From: Arthrobacter sp. M2012083
GTDB taxonomy: Bacteria > Actinomycetota > Actinomycetes > Actinomycetales > Micrococcaceae
Assembly: GCF_000281065.1 (NCBI RefSeq)
Contig: NZ_AKKK01000029.1
Span: 41,996 to 105,995 of the forward strand
DNA: 64,000 nucleotides
Direction of reading: 5' to 3'
Below the pieces are notes generated by a model. It worked only from the letters and a program-made list of their open reading frames with translations, did no database searches and was not told where the DNA came from. Below are positions 8,667 to 17,281 of the stretch, piece by piece. Position 1 is the first letter of the stretch, and every line of letters begins with the position of its first letter. Position numbers and translations under genes: made by a program.

Positions 8667-9440
8667 TTGAAGGAATCGGCCAAGAGCCGTGCAACGTTCA
8701 TGCTGCTGGCTGGCCTGGCTCGTCCATTGATGAACATCCTGATGGCCAAAAAGTGGGAAGGTGTGGAGAACCTTCCGCCCGGCGGCTTCATCGCAGTACC
8801 AAACCACTGCACGGAGATCGACCCCATCGTCATCGGACACATGGTCTACAACCAGAAGCGGCCGCCGCACTTCCTGGCGAAGACGGGCCTTTTCAAGGTC
8901 CCCGTGCTGGGTGCACTACTGCACGCCACCAGGCAGATTCCGGTTGAACGCTCGACGGCGGGTGCGAACCGCTCGCTTCAAGTCGCCAAAGAGGTGGTGG
9001 ACGCCGGTGGTGCCATCATCATCTACCCTGAAGGCACTCTCACCCGCGACCCCGATCTTTGGCCGATGAAGGGCCACACCGGGGCCGCCAGACTTGCCCT
9101 GCAGACCGGAGCCCCTGTGGTGCCCATGGCCCATTGGGGTGCCCAGGAAGTTTTCCCGCGGTATGCCAAACGGTTCCACATCTTCCCTCGCAAGACTGTC
9201 CGCGTACTTGTTGGCAAGCCCGTTGATCTCAGTGCCTTCAGTGAACGGCCGCTGGACCGCGCAACGCTGACTGCGGCCACTGAAGTCATCATGGCTGCCA
9301 TCACGGAGCTCCTTGAAACCCTTCGAGGTGAACCTGCCCCTGCTGAGCGCTGGGATCCGGCTGTCCACAAACAGTCCAAGCACGGCCGCTTCATTCAGGG
9401 CGGTTCTCCTGATGCCAGCGAAGGGGAGGACGGGAAATGA
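8667..9440 (+). CDS. plsC: 1-acyl-sn-glycerol-3-phosphate acyltransferase
   Basis: Acylates lysophosphatidate to phosphatidate at the membrane, the second acylation step of phospholipid synthesis. The HX4D catalytic motif is NHCTEID (near residues 48-54). The substrate-binding motif is YPEGTLTR, followed by KGHTGAARLAL. At 257 residues it fits the family. The start is taken as TTG 8667, 11 bases after the murA stop, behind a G-rich stretch; ATG 8700 is an alternative. The 3' end overlaps gpsA in an ATGA junction, which pairs naturally because GpsA makes the glycerol-3-phosphate backbone. The tail has a loose, charged end without obvious function. Confidence 0.9.
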   Translation: MKESAKSRATFMLLAGLARPLMNILMAKKWEGVENLPPGGFIAVPNHCTEIDPIVIGHMVYNQKRPPHFLAKTGLFKVPVLGALLHATRQIPVERSTAGANRSLQVAKEVVDAGGAIIIYPEGTLTRDPDLWPMKGHTGAARLALQTGAPVVPMAHWGAQEVFPRYAKRFHIFPRKTVRVLVGKPVDLSAFSERPLDRATLTAATEVIMAAITELLETLRGEPAPAERWDPAVHKQSKHGRFIQGGSPDASEGEDGK

Positions 9441-10489
9441 CTCCAGTGGAAATGAACGTCTCCACACCGGACATCGTTGCCGTTTTGGGTGCGGGTTCAT
9501 GGGGAACCACGTTTGCGAAGGTGCTGGCCGATGCCGCGACGGCGACCGGATCTGAACGTAGTATCCGGATCTGGGGTCGCCGGGCGGAAGTCGTGGAGCA
9601 GATCAACTCTTCCCACCGCAATGAGCAGTACCTCAAAGACATTGAGCTTCCACCATCGGTAACAGCGTCCACGGATGTGGAGGAGGTGCTCAAGGATGCC
9701 ACCCTGGTGGTCCTCGCCGTGCCTGCCCAGTCGCTTCGGCCGCAGCTCGGGGAGTGGAAGGCCTTCCTTGCGCCCGACGCCGTGGTCGTATCCCTGATGA
9801 AGGGCCTGGAACTGGGCACGGACGCCCGGATGAGCGAAGTCATTGCCCAGGAGTTGGGTCTCCCCGCTCCCCGGGTGGCAGTAGTATCGGGTCCCAACCT
9901 GGCCATGGAAATCGCCAGGGAGCAACCAACAGCGTCAGTTGTTGCCTGCAGTGACGCAGAAACTGCTGCTGCCATAGCGCTGTGCTGCACGGCGCCCTAC
10001 TTCCGGCCGTACACCAGCACTGATGTTGTGGGGGTGGAAATCGGCGGGATCGTGAAGAATGTGATTGCGCTTGCTGTGGGCATTTGCGAAGGCCGGCAGA
10101 TGGGCGACAACACAAAAGCTTCGGTGATCACGCGCGGACTCGCTGAGACGTCCCGGCTTGCGCTTGCCCTGGGTGGAGAAGCCCACACCATGGCTGGTCT
10201 TGCCGGACTCGGCGATCTCGTGGCCACCTGCTCTTCAGCCCTCTCGCGTAACCACACCGCTGGCAGGTTGCTTGGTGAAGGCCTCAGCCTTGAGCAAGTG
10301 GCCGAACAGATGACGCAAACTGCAGAGGGCATCAAATCCGGCCCCGCTGTGCACGAGCTGGCCGGCAAGTTGAATGTTGAAATGCCCATTACGGCTGCCG
10401 TCGTGGCGGTGCTTGAAGGCAGAATGTCCGTTGATGACCTGGGGCCACGACTGTTGGCCCGGGCACTGAAGTCCGAAGGCGACTACTGA
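9437..10489 (+). CDS. gpsA: Glycerol-3-phosphate dehydrogenase [NAD(P)+]
   Basis: Reduces dihydroxyacetone phosphate to sn-glycerol-3-phosphate for phospholipids. The 350-residue protein has an N-terminal Rossmann motif GAGSWGTTFAKVLAD near residues 15-29, VVSLMKGLE, the GPNLAMEIA segment, and the catalytic lysine region GGIVKNVIALAVGICEG. TMAGLAGLGDLVATC with SRN in the C-domain is also typical. It starts in a 4-base overlap with plsC and shares one base with the ddl start (TGATG), so translation is coupled along murA-plsC-gpsA-ddl. Confidence 0.95.
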   Translation: MTPVEMNVSTPDIVAVLGAGSWGTTFAKVLADAATATGSERSIRIWGRRAEVVEQINSSHRNEQYLKDIELPPSVTASTDVEEVLKDATLVVLAVPAQSLRPQLGEWKAFLAPDAVVVSLMKGLELGTDARMSEVIAQELGLPAPRVAVVSGPNLAMEIAREQPTASVVACSDAETAAAIALCCTAPYFRPYTSTDVVGVEIGGIVKNVIALAVGICEGRQMGDNTKASVITRGLAETSRLALALGGEAHTMAGLAGLGDLVATCSSALSRNHTAGRLLGEGLSLEQVAEQMTQTAEGIKSGPAVHELAGKLNVEMPITAAVVAVLEGRMSVDDLGPRLLARALKSEGDY

Positions 10490-11625
10490 TGGTGACTGAC
10501 CAATCCACCCCTTTGACGGGCCGCCCCCGTGTAGCGATCCTCTTCGGGGGGCGCTCCAGCGAGCATGCCGTCAGCTGTGTCACAGCAGCTGGCGTCATGG
10601 GGGCGATCGACAAGAACAAATACGAGGTCATACCGATTGGCATCGCCAAATCAGGGCAGTGGGTACTCGCCTCGGGCGACACCAGCGACTGGTCCTTGAG
10701 CTCGGCAGCGCTTCCCGAGGTGGCGCCGTCGGGCAGGACCGTGACCTTGGCTGAAGTGGGTGGTGAGCATCAACTCATCGTGACCGAACCCAACGCCGTT
10801 CCCCAGGAACTGGGTTCCGTGGACGTCGTCTTCCCCCTGCTTCATGGGCCATGGGGCGAAGACGGCACCATCCAAGGCCTCTTGGAGCTGTCAGACACGC
10901 GCTATGTCGGCGCAGGGGTGCTGGCCTCGGCCGTGGGGATGGACAAGCATTACATGAAGGTGGTGTTTGAATCCGCCGGACTGAGCGTCGGACCGTACGT
11001 AGCCGTCACAGACCGCGAATGGACCACGGACGCCGAGGCTGTCCGTAAGCGGGTGGACAAGCTCGGATACCCTGTGTTCGTCAAGCCTGCCCGCGCGGGT
11101 TCGTCCATGGGTATCTCCAAGGTCGACTCGATCGAAGGACTGGACGCTGCCATCGAGGAAGCCCGCCGCCATGACCTGAAGCTGGTCATTGAAGCCGGCA
11201 TCGTGGGCCGGGAGATCGAGTGTGCTGTCCTTCAGGGCCGCGGCACGGCCGCGCCCCGTACTTCCATGCCGGGTGAGATTGCGGTGGCAGCCGGTGAGCA
11301 CCAGTTCTATGACTTTGCTGCCAAGTACGTTGAGGACGGTGCCGCAGCCCTGAGTTGCCCGGCTGACATGCCCGACGAGGCAATCGCACGCGTGCGTGAA
11401 CTCGCCGCCGTCGCTTTCGATGCCGTGGGAGCGGAAGGCCTCAGTCGTGTGGATTTCTTCTACACCCCGGCCGGTGAATTGATCATCAATGAGATCAACA
11501 CCATGCCAGGCTTCACGCCCAAGAGCATGTACCCGCAGATGTGGGCGGCATCAGGGCTGGCTTACGGGGACTTGATCGACGAACTGATCCATCTGGCGCT
11601 GACCCGGAAGACGGGGCTGCGCTAA
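10489..11625 (+). CDS. ddl: D-alanine--D-alanine ligase
   Basis: An ATP-grasp ligase that makes the D-Ala-D-Ala end of the peptidoglycan stem peptide. The 378-residue protein starts with RVAILFGGRSSEHAVS and has LLHGPWGEDGTIQGLLE, the ATP-grasp segment YPVFVKPARAGSSMGISKV, and the metal-binding end INEINTMPGF. ATG 10489 overlaps the gpsA stop by one base. It closes an operon that also contains murA, so two steps of precursor synthesis are under one promoter. The DUF3515 gene faces it 5 bases downstream. Confidence 0.95.
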   Translation: MVTDQSTPLTGRPRVAILFGGRSSEHAVSCVTAAGVMGAIDKNKYEVIPIGIAKSGQWVLASGDTSDWSLSSAALPEVAPSGRTVTLAEVGGEHQLIVTEPNAVPQELGSVDVVFPLLHGPWGEDGTIQGLLELSDTRYVGAGVLASAVGMDKHYMKVVFESAGLSVGPYVAVTDREWTTDAEAVRKRVDKLGYPVFVKPARAGSSMGISKVDSIEGLDAAIEEARRHDLKLVIEAGIVGREIECAVLQGRGTAAPRTSMPGEIAVAAGEHQFYDFAAKYVEDGAAALSCPADMPDEAIARVRELAAVAFDAVGAEGLSRVDFFYTPAGELIINEINTMPGFTPKSMYPQMWAASGLAYGDLIDELIHLALTRKTGLR

Positions 11626-11629
11626 AGCA

Positions 11630-12139
11630 CTACTGCGAGGACGGCAGGTTCTGCAGATCTTCCTGGCCCACGCACTTTCCGGTTGCCTTGATCTTGCCAA
11701 CCGCGGCTGCCAACTCAGTCAGGACAGTTGCTGAACTGATGTTGGCCGCCTCCAGCTTGACGGGATCTATCAGGATCTCCGTGGCTGGTTCGCGGCCGAA
11801 CGTGGTCAGGGTGTAAACGGGATCGCCTTCCTTGATGACCCAGTCGATGTCGTTGACGCTCACACAACGGTCCGTCGTAGGTCCGGGAACATTCACTCCG
11901 CATCGGAGAATGACCTGCGAGGGATCTCCCCAGGCAGCTGTCGCCTGGCTGTTGGTTTTGCGGAGGGCAGCATCTCCGATCTGGTCCGGCAGCGCCACCA
12001 TCATTGGCGCGCAGGCAGGATTGGCTGCGTCGGAGGCTGCAGTGACGTCCACGGCTGGTGCGCAGGCCGCCAAAGCCGTCACGGATGCGGAGGCCACGGC
12101 GATAGCCAGGGCGGTCCGGGGAAGGGTCTTTCGGTGCAT
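11630..12139 (-). CDS. DUF3515 family lipoprotein
   Basis: A 169-residue protein with a lipoprotein signal peptide. The basic start MHRKTLPR is followed by a hydrophobic stretch and the lipobox LAAC near residues 22-25, so it should be anchored to the outer face of the membrane. The rest contains several cysteines (CAP, LRCGV, DRCVS, GKCVG) that could form disulfides, and matches the DUF3515 family common in actinobacteria next to ddl/thiL. Its function is not known. It ends 5 bases from ddl (convergent) and diverges from thiL. Confidence 0.85.
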   Translation of the reverse strand: MHRKTLPRTALAIAVASASVTALAACAPAVDVTAASDAANPACAPMMVALPDQIGDAALRKTNSQATAAWGDPSQVILRCGVNVPGPTTDRCVSVNDIDWVIKEGDPVYTLTTFGREPATEILIDPVKLEAANISSATVLTELAAAVGKIKATGKCVGQEDLQNLPSSQ

Positions 12140-12284
12140 TTATCCAGCCTATCCCGCAAGCGCTGGCAGGCAGATTCGCGTTGCCCGGGTCACAATCCCG
12201 CTGGAACTGCCGTTCAGAGAGCCGCATTATTCTGTCGGTGGATCGCGATAGCGTAGAGCGGTGCCATGAGTAGACACTGGCGCC

Positions 12285-13322
12285 GTGCCAAGAGAAGAGT
12301 TGACAGCAGTGCCAGAAGAACCGTTGACCGTCCAACATCTGTCGGAGTCCGAGCTCCTCGCGCGGATTTTTCCGCGCCTTCACCGTAGCCCCGGAGTCCT
12401 GCTGGGACCCGGTGACGACGCCGCCCTGATAGCAGCGCCGGATGGCAGGGCACTCATCTCCATCGACACCCAAACTCAGGACCAGGACTTCAGGCTTGAG
12501 TGGCGTAACGGCTACCGCACCACAGGATTCGACGTCGGCTGGAAGGCTGCAGCGCAGAACCTCAGTGACATCAACGCCATGGGCGGCAGTGCCACCAGTC
12601 TCGTGGTAAGCCTCACCATGCCGCCGGAAACGCCCGTCGAATGGGTTGAAGCGTTTGCTGACGGGCTCACTGCTGCAATTGTTGGCTTGGGCGCTTCGGA
12701 TTGCTCGGTGGCCGGCGGGGACCTTGGAAGGGGCCGCGAGCTGGCGGTGACCGTCGCCGTCGTCGGAACGCTTGCCGGCGTGGCGCCAGTGCTGAGGTCC
12801 GGTGCCAAACCAGGGGACGTCGTGGCGGTTGCAGGGACGCTGGGAAGGGCAGCGGCGGGCTGGGCGCTGCTGGAAAGCGACATTCCGTTTGACAACCTGG
12901 CTCCTGAGTTGCGGAGCCTGGTGGACAACCAATGCCGGCCAATACCACCACTGGCCGCCGGACCACTGGCTGCGCGTACGGGTGCTACAGCCATGATGGA
13001 CATTTCCGATGGCTTGCTGAGGGATGGCAACCGCTTGGCCGGAGCGAGCAACGTGGTCCTCGATTTCGATCCCGTTGCTTTGAAGACTCACGCAGTCTCA
13101 TTGGAGCCGGCAGCTGCCCTTCTGGGATGGGAAGCCATGCGGTGGGTGCTTGGCGGGGGAGAAGACCACGGTTTGCTTGCTACGTTCCCGGCAGGAATTC
13201 AGCTGCCGCAGGGCTTCACTGCGATAGGCTCGGTGCAAGCCGTTGTCGAGCCGCCAGGCAGTGGCGTCCGGATTGCCGGGCAAACTGCTGACACCGTTGG
13301 ATGGGATCACTTTGCAGACTAA
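12285..13322 (+). CDS. thiL: Thiamine-monophosphate kinase
   Basis: Phosphorylates thiamine phosphate to thiamine diphosphate, the active cofactor. The 345-residue protein shows LGPGDDAALI near residues 40-49, ISIDTQTQDQDF, FDVGWKAAAQNLSDINAMG, and the metal and ATP residues typical of ThiL. The start is GTG 12285; GTG 12309 (VPEEPLTVQHLSESELLARIF) would also give a normal N-terminus, so the first eight residues are uncertain. It overlaps the next gene. Together with the thiC riboswitch gene further on, it shows that the organism makes TPP. Confidence 0.92.
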   Translation: MPREELTAVPEEPLTVQHLSESELLARIFPRLHRSPGVLLGPGDDAALIAAPDGRALISIDTQTQDQDFRLEWRNGYRTTGFDVGWKAAAQNLSDINAMGGSATSLVVSLTMPPETPVEWVEAFADGLTAAIVGLGASDCSVAGGDLGRGRELAVTVAVVGTLAGVAPVLRSGAKPGDVVAVAGTLGRAAAGWALLESDIPFDNLAPELRSLVDNQCRPIPPLAAGPLAARTGATAMMDISDGLLRDGNRLAGASNVVLDFDPVALKTHAVSLEPAAALLGWEAMRWVLGGGEDHGLLATFPAGIQLPQGFTAIGSVQAVVEPPGSGVRIAGQTADTVGWDHFAD

Positions 13323-14424
13323 GATCGCCGCGAATGCACACGCCATGAAACGTTGGCTCGGCAAGGCGGAGGTGGTCCTCGGCAACCACAGCGACCGTCT
13401 CAATGCGATCAACATCTTCCCTGTCGCGGACGGTGATACCGGAACCAACCTTTATCTCACTGTTCGGGCAGCTGTCGCTGCCCTTGGCGGAACTGCGCCG
13501 GACTCCACTGAAACCGGCAACGACGTCGGCGCCGTACTGTCCCGTGCCGGGCAGGCAGCCATGGAGCAAGCCCGAGGCAATTCGGGCACACTCTTTGCGG
13601 TATTCCTATGCGCCGCTGCCGAGCCCCTGGCCGGGAAAACCCGACTCAGCGCACCCCTGCTGGCTACTGCGCTGAACAGGGCACAGATCCGCGCCTGGTC
13701 CGCCTTGAGTGAACCTGTGGCAGGCACCATGCTTTCGGTTTTGGAAGCGGCCGCTCATGCCGCTCAAGCTGTGGATGCATCCCAAAGTGGCGACGACAGC
13801 AACCATGCATTGGGACTCTCGCTCGACGCTGTGGTGGAGGCAGCCTACCAGGCCGTCGTCCGGACAGAGGATGAGCTCGCGCAACTCCATGAAGCACACG
13901 TTGTGGACGCAGGGGGCGTGGGGATGCTGCTGGTGCTGGATTGCCTCCGAGCCGCCGTCCTGGGCGAGGAACTCCAAGAGGAGTTACTAGACGGCCTCCA
14001 CGGCTACAAATTGCAGGATCCCCACATCCATGAGCACATGCCGGCCGATGACGGCGTGGAAGTCATGTGCACCATCAACCTCTCGCCCCTGAATGCGGCC
14101 ATCCTCCGGCAACGCCTGGACGAGATGGGTGATTCCGTCATCATGAGCCAAGTAGGCGGTGCCCAAGGCACTGATGATGACGACGACGAATCCAGTGTGG
14201 AAATCAGCTACCGTTGGCGCGTTCATGTCCACGTCGCCGACCCGGAGCCGGCCGTGGCATTCATTCGTTCGCTGGGAGAACCGACCGATATAGCGGTAAG
14301 CCAGTTGGCAATACCCCGTGATGACGTTCAGCACCCGGCTCCCACACAGGAGCCGGCCGGCAGCGAGTCCACCAGCATCAATGACGCTTTTAATGTCTCA
14401 GGCCAGTCACGGCATGAATACTGA
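13312..14424 (+). CDS. DAK2 (DhaL) domain protein, FakA/YloV-like
   Basis: A protein of about 370 residues with the DAK2 phosphatase/kinase signature NIFPVADGDTGTN, then ARGNSGTLF and DAGGVGMLL. Family members include FakA, which phosphorylates FakB-bound fatty acids, and the DhaL subunit of dihydroxyacetone kinase. The C-terminal part (from VMCTINL on) looks like the FakA middle domain, but the whole is well short of the ~550 residues of typical FakA. Start choice is uncertain: TTG 13312 overlaps thiL by 11 bases, ATG 13345 is also possible, and the frame stays open to 13243. The DAK2-recG order is conserved in many Gram-positives. The substrate cannot be told from sequence. Confidence 0.78.
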   Translation: MQTKIAANAHAMKRWLGKAEVVLGNHSDRLNAINIFPVADGDTGTNLYLTVRAAVAALGGTAPDSTETGNDVGAVLSRAGQAAMEQARGNSGTLFAVFLCAAAEPLAGKTRLSAPLLATALNRAQIRAWSALSEPVAGTMLSVLEAAAHAAQAVDASQSGDDSNHALGLSLDAVVEAAYQAVVRTEDELAQLHEAHVVDAGGVGMLLVLDCLRAAVLGEELQEELLDGLHGYKLQDPHIHEHMPADDGVEVMCTINLSPLNAAILRQRLDEMGDSVIMSQVGGAQGTDDDDDESSVEISYRWRVHVHVADPEPAVAFIRSLGEPTDIAVSQLAIPRDDVQHPAPTQEPAGSESTSINDAFNVSGQSRHEY

Positions 14425-16669
14425 GCTGGACCTGCCCCTCGAACGCAGGATTGGCAAGCGGTCCGCGGCCGTCATAGACAAGCACTTGGGCCTCAAAACG
14501 GCCGGAGCCTTGCTGAACTACTTTCCTCGCAGATACTTGAACCGCGGTGAGTTAACGCCCATCAGCAAGCTCCCGCTGGATGAGGAGGTCACGCTGATTG
14601 CCCGGGTGTTGTCGAACAGCACCCGCCAGATGAGGGCCCGCCGTGGTTCGATCACGGACGTGGTGGTGACGGATGAGGCTGGTGGTAGCGGTGTTCCAGG
14701 TACGTTGAAGGTCAGCTTCTTCAACGGGTTTAGGGCAAAGGCGGAACTCCTGGCCGGCCGTCGGGCCATGTTTTCAGGCAAGGTGACCCGCTACGGCGGA
14801 GCCCTCGGCTTGACCAATCCGGACTTCCTTCTGCTGGACGAGGACCCTGACGCCGAGGGTTCGGTGGATCCCGAAAAACTTGCCGCCATGCCCATTCCCA
14901 TTTATCCGGCAACGGCCAAGCTGACCAGTTGGTCCATCCATAAAGTGATCACTGCCCTGATCCAAACCATGGACCTTGATTCCTTGGAAGACCCCCTGCC
15001 GGCAAGCATCGTCCGAAGGGACGGGCTGCTCAGTGTTGCTGAGGCCTACCGTTTGATCCATTCACCCGGGATTGCCAAGGATTGGCAACGCGCTCAGGAA
15101 CGCTTCCGATACCAGGAAGCGCTGGTGCTGCAAACGGCCCTGGCGCGCCGGCGTGCCCAGCTGGCTGCGGAAGAAGCCACTGCGCGCCGTCCGCGCGCGG
15201 GAGGTTTGCTCACTAAGTTTGATCAAAACCTGCCTTTTACCCTGACTGCCGGCCAATCCGCCGTCGGAAAGACGCTCGCTGAAGAGCTCGGGCGCGACAC
15301 TCCCATGAACCGGCTGCTGCAGGGTGAAGTGGGCTCGGGAAAGACGATCGTCGCACTGCGGGCCATGTTGCAGGTAGTGGACGCAGGTGGCCAGGCAGCA
15401 CTCCTGGCGCCCACGGAGGTCCTGGCGGCCCAGCATTTCCACTCCATCCGGAAGACGTTGGGGGCGCTCGCTCGCGACCATATCTTTGGCGGGGCCGGCA
15501 TGCTGGGCGGCGATTCCACCCAGGAAGCCGTTCAAGTGACGCTCCTGACCGGTTCCATGCCCACTGCTGCGCGGAAACAAGCAATGCTGGACGCGGCCTC
15601 CGGAAATGCGGGGATTGTCATTGGCACGCACGCTTTGCTAAGCGATAAAACCAGCTTCCAAGACCTCGGGCTGATCGTGGTGGATGAGCAGCACCGCTTT
15701 GGTGTGGAGCAGCGCGATGCCCTCCGGGCCAAGGCGCAGCGGCCTCCACATTTGCTGGTCATGACAGCCACACCAATTCCCCGCACGGTGGCCATGACGG
15801 TTTTCGGTGACCTTGAGACCTCCATCCTTGATGAGCTTCCGGCCGGGCGTGCGCCGATTTCCACTCACGTCGTGGGGCTCGCGGAGAATCCCGGCTGGGT
15901 GGACCGCATTTGGAAGCGTTCCCGCGAAGAAATCGATTCGGGCCACCAGGTTTATGTGGTGTGCCCCAAGATCGGCTCCGACGACGACGGCGACTTCAGT
16001 CCGGGCGAAGCGGAACCCAGCGATGCCGACCTGGCGGACGAAGGCCCGGCACGGGAACTCGCCTCGGTGACCGCCGTCGTCGAAAGCCTCCTGCAGGAGC
16101 CTGCACTGGCTGGCGTTGCGGTAGCGCCGCTCCATGGGCGGCAGGATCCGCAGGTGAAGTCAGAAACGATGGCTTCCTTCGCCTCCAACAACACCAAACT
16201 GCTGGTGTCCACCACGGTCATTGAGGTGGGCGTCGATGTCCACAACGCCACCCTCATGGTGATTCTCGATGCCGACCGCTTTGGAATCTCACAGCTCCAC
16301 CAGTTGCGTGGGCGGGTAGGCCGCGGAGGTTTGCCCGGCACTTGCCTGCTAGTGACAACGCTGGAACCCGGACACCCGAGTCGTCGCCGGCTTGATGCCG
16401 TTGCTTCAACAACGGACGGCTTTGAGCTGTCCCAGGAGGACTTGAAACTCCGCCGTGAAGGCGACATTCTTGGAGCTTCGCAATCCGGCGGACGCTCCAC
16501 CCTGAAGTTGCTCCGTGTCCTTGAACACGAAGACATCATTGCCCGCGCACGGACTGACGCCCAAGGGCTGGTGTCGGAAGACCCTGCCCTGCAACAACAG
16601 CCGGCACTTGCCGCAGCAATGGATGATTATTTGAACCCGGAGAAGGAGGCGTTCCTTGAACGCGGTTAG
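14414..16669 (+). CDS. recG: ATP-dependent DNA helicase RecG
   Basis: A branch-migration helicase that remodels stalled forks and recombination intermediates. The protein has about 751 residues: an N-terminal wedge (OB) domain with FPRRYLNRGELTPI, then the helicase core. Walker A is GEVGSGKTIVALRA, the DExH box is VVDEQHRFGVEQR, motif III is MTATPIPRT, and motif VI is QLHQLRGRVGRGG. The start ATG 14414 overlaps the DAK2 gene by 11 bases; ATG 14393 is an alternative. rsmD follows directly. Confidence 0.95.
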   Translation: MNTELDLPLERRIGKRSAAVIDKHLGLKTAGALLNYFPRRYLNRGELTPISKLPLDEEVTLIARVLSNSTRQMRARRGSITDVVVTDEAGGSGVPGTLKVSFFNGFRAKAELLAGRRAMFSGKVTRYGGALGLTNPDFLLLDEDPDAEGSVDPEKLAAMPIPIYPATAKLTSWSIHKVITALIQTMDLDSLEDPLPASIVRRDGLLSVAEAYRLIHSPGIAKDWQRAQERFRYQEALVLQTALARRRAQLAAEEATARRPRAGGLLTKFDQNLPFTLTAGQSAVGKTLAEELGRDTPMNRLLQGEVGSGKTIVALRAMLQVVDAGGQAALLAPTEVLAAQHFHSIRKTLGALARDHIFGGAGMLGGDSTQEAVQVTLLTGSMPTAARKQAMLDAASGNAGIVIGTHALLSDKTSFQDLGLIVVDEQHRFGVEQRDALRAKAQRPPHLLVMTATPIPRTVAMTVFGDLETSILDELPAGRAPISTHVVGLAENPGWVDRIWKRSREEIDSGHQVYVVCPKIGSDDDGDFSPGEAEPSDADLADEGPARELASVTAVVESLLQEPALAGVAVAPLHGRQDPQVKSETMASFASNNTKLLVSTTVIEVGVDVHNATLMVILDADRFGISQLHQLRGRVGRGGLPGTCLLVTTLEPGHPSRRRLDAVASTTDGFELSQEDLKLRREGDILGASQSGGRSTLKLLRVLEHEDIIARARTDAQGLVSEDPALQQQPALAAAMDDYLNPEKEAFLERG

Positions 16670-16702
16670 AGGTCCATGGAAGCGCGCTCATGGAGAATTC
16701 CT

Positions 16703-17269
16703 GTGAGCCGGATCATCGCCGGGGTCGGTGGCGGGAACCCGCTGGCCAGCGTCCCGGGAACGGCGACGCGTCCCACCACGGACAGGGTCAAGGAGGCGCT
16801 CTTCTCCCGCCTGGAGTCCTTGGCAGTCATTGACGATGCCCGGGTCCTGGACCTTTATGCAGGCTCTGGATCCTTAGGCATCGAAAGTGCCAGCCGAGGG
16901 GCCCGGACTGTGGATCTGGTGGAGTTCGATGCCAAGGCAAGCGAAGTCTGCCAGCGCAATGCGGATCTGGTGAACCAACTCCTGGGCGGGAAAAAGGTCT
17001 CGGTCCATCGTTCCAAGGTGGAATCATTCCTGGAGCGTGCGGTCGATGCGGACATGTGGGATCTCGTCTTCCTTGATCCGCCCTACCCCTTGGACGAGCC
17101 TGCCTTGAGTGCTGTGCTCGCGAAGTTGGGGCCGCATTTGGACGATGCGGCCGTTGTGGTGGTGGAGCGAAGTTCGCGGAGCCCTGAGCCTGCGTGGCCC
17201 GATTCCTTGGAGTGTTTCGCCGACAAGAAGTATGGCGAAACCAAGCTGTGGTTCGCTGAGCCGGCCTAG
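16703..17269 (+). CDS. rsmD: 16S rRNA (guanine(966)-N2)-methyltransferase
   Basis: Methylates G966 of 16S rRNA. The protein has 188 residues from GTG 16703 (VSRIIAGVGGG), which has GGAGAATTCCT just upstream and matches the usual family start. ATG 16676 would add nine residues without similarity. SAM-binding motif DLYAGSGSLGIES and catalytic motif FLDPPYPL are clear. The gene sits between recG and coaD as in many actinobacteria, but here a two-gene minus-strand unit separates it from coaD. Confidence 0.92.
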   Translation: MSRIIAGVGGGNPLASVPGTATRPTTDRVKEALFSRLESLAVIDDARVLDLYAGSGSLGIESASRGARTVDLVEFDAKASEVCQRNADLVNQLLGGKKVSVHRSKVESFLERAVDADMWDLVFLDPPYPLDEPALSAVLAKLGPHLDDAAVVVVERSSRSPEPAWPDSLECFADKKYGETKLWFAEPA

Positions 17270-17281
17270 CCGACCGTCTCG

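Noticed and set aside
11715..13091. 458-codon minus-strand frame over thiL and the DUF3515 gene
   Set aside because: Overlaps both thiL and the lipoprotein gene in other frames; no similarity seen.
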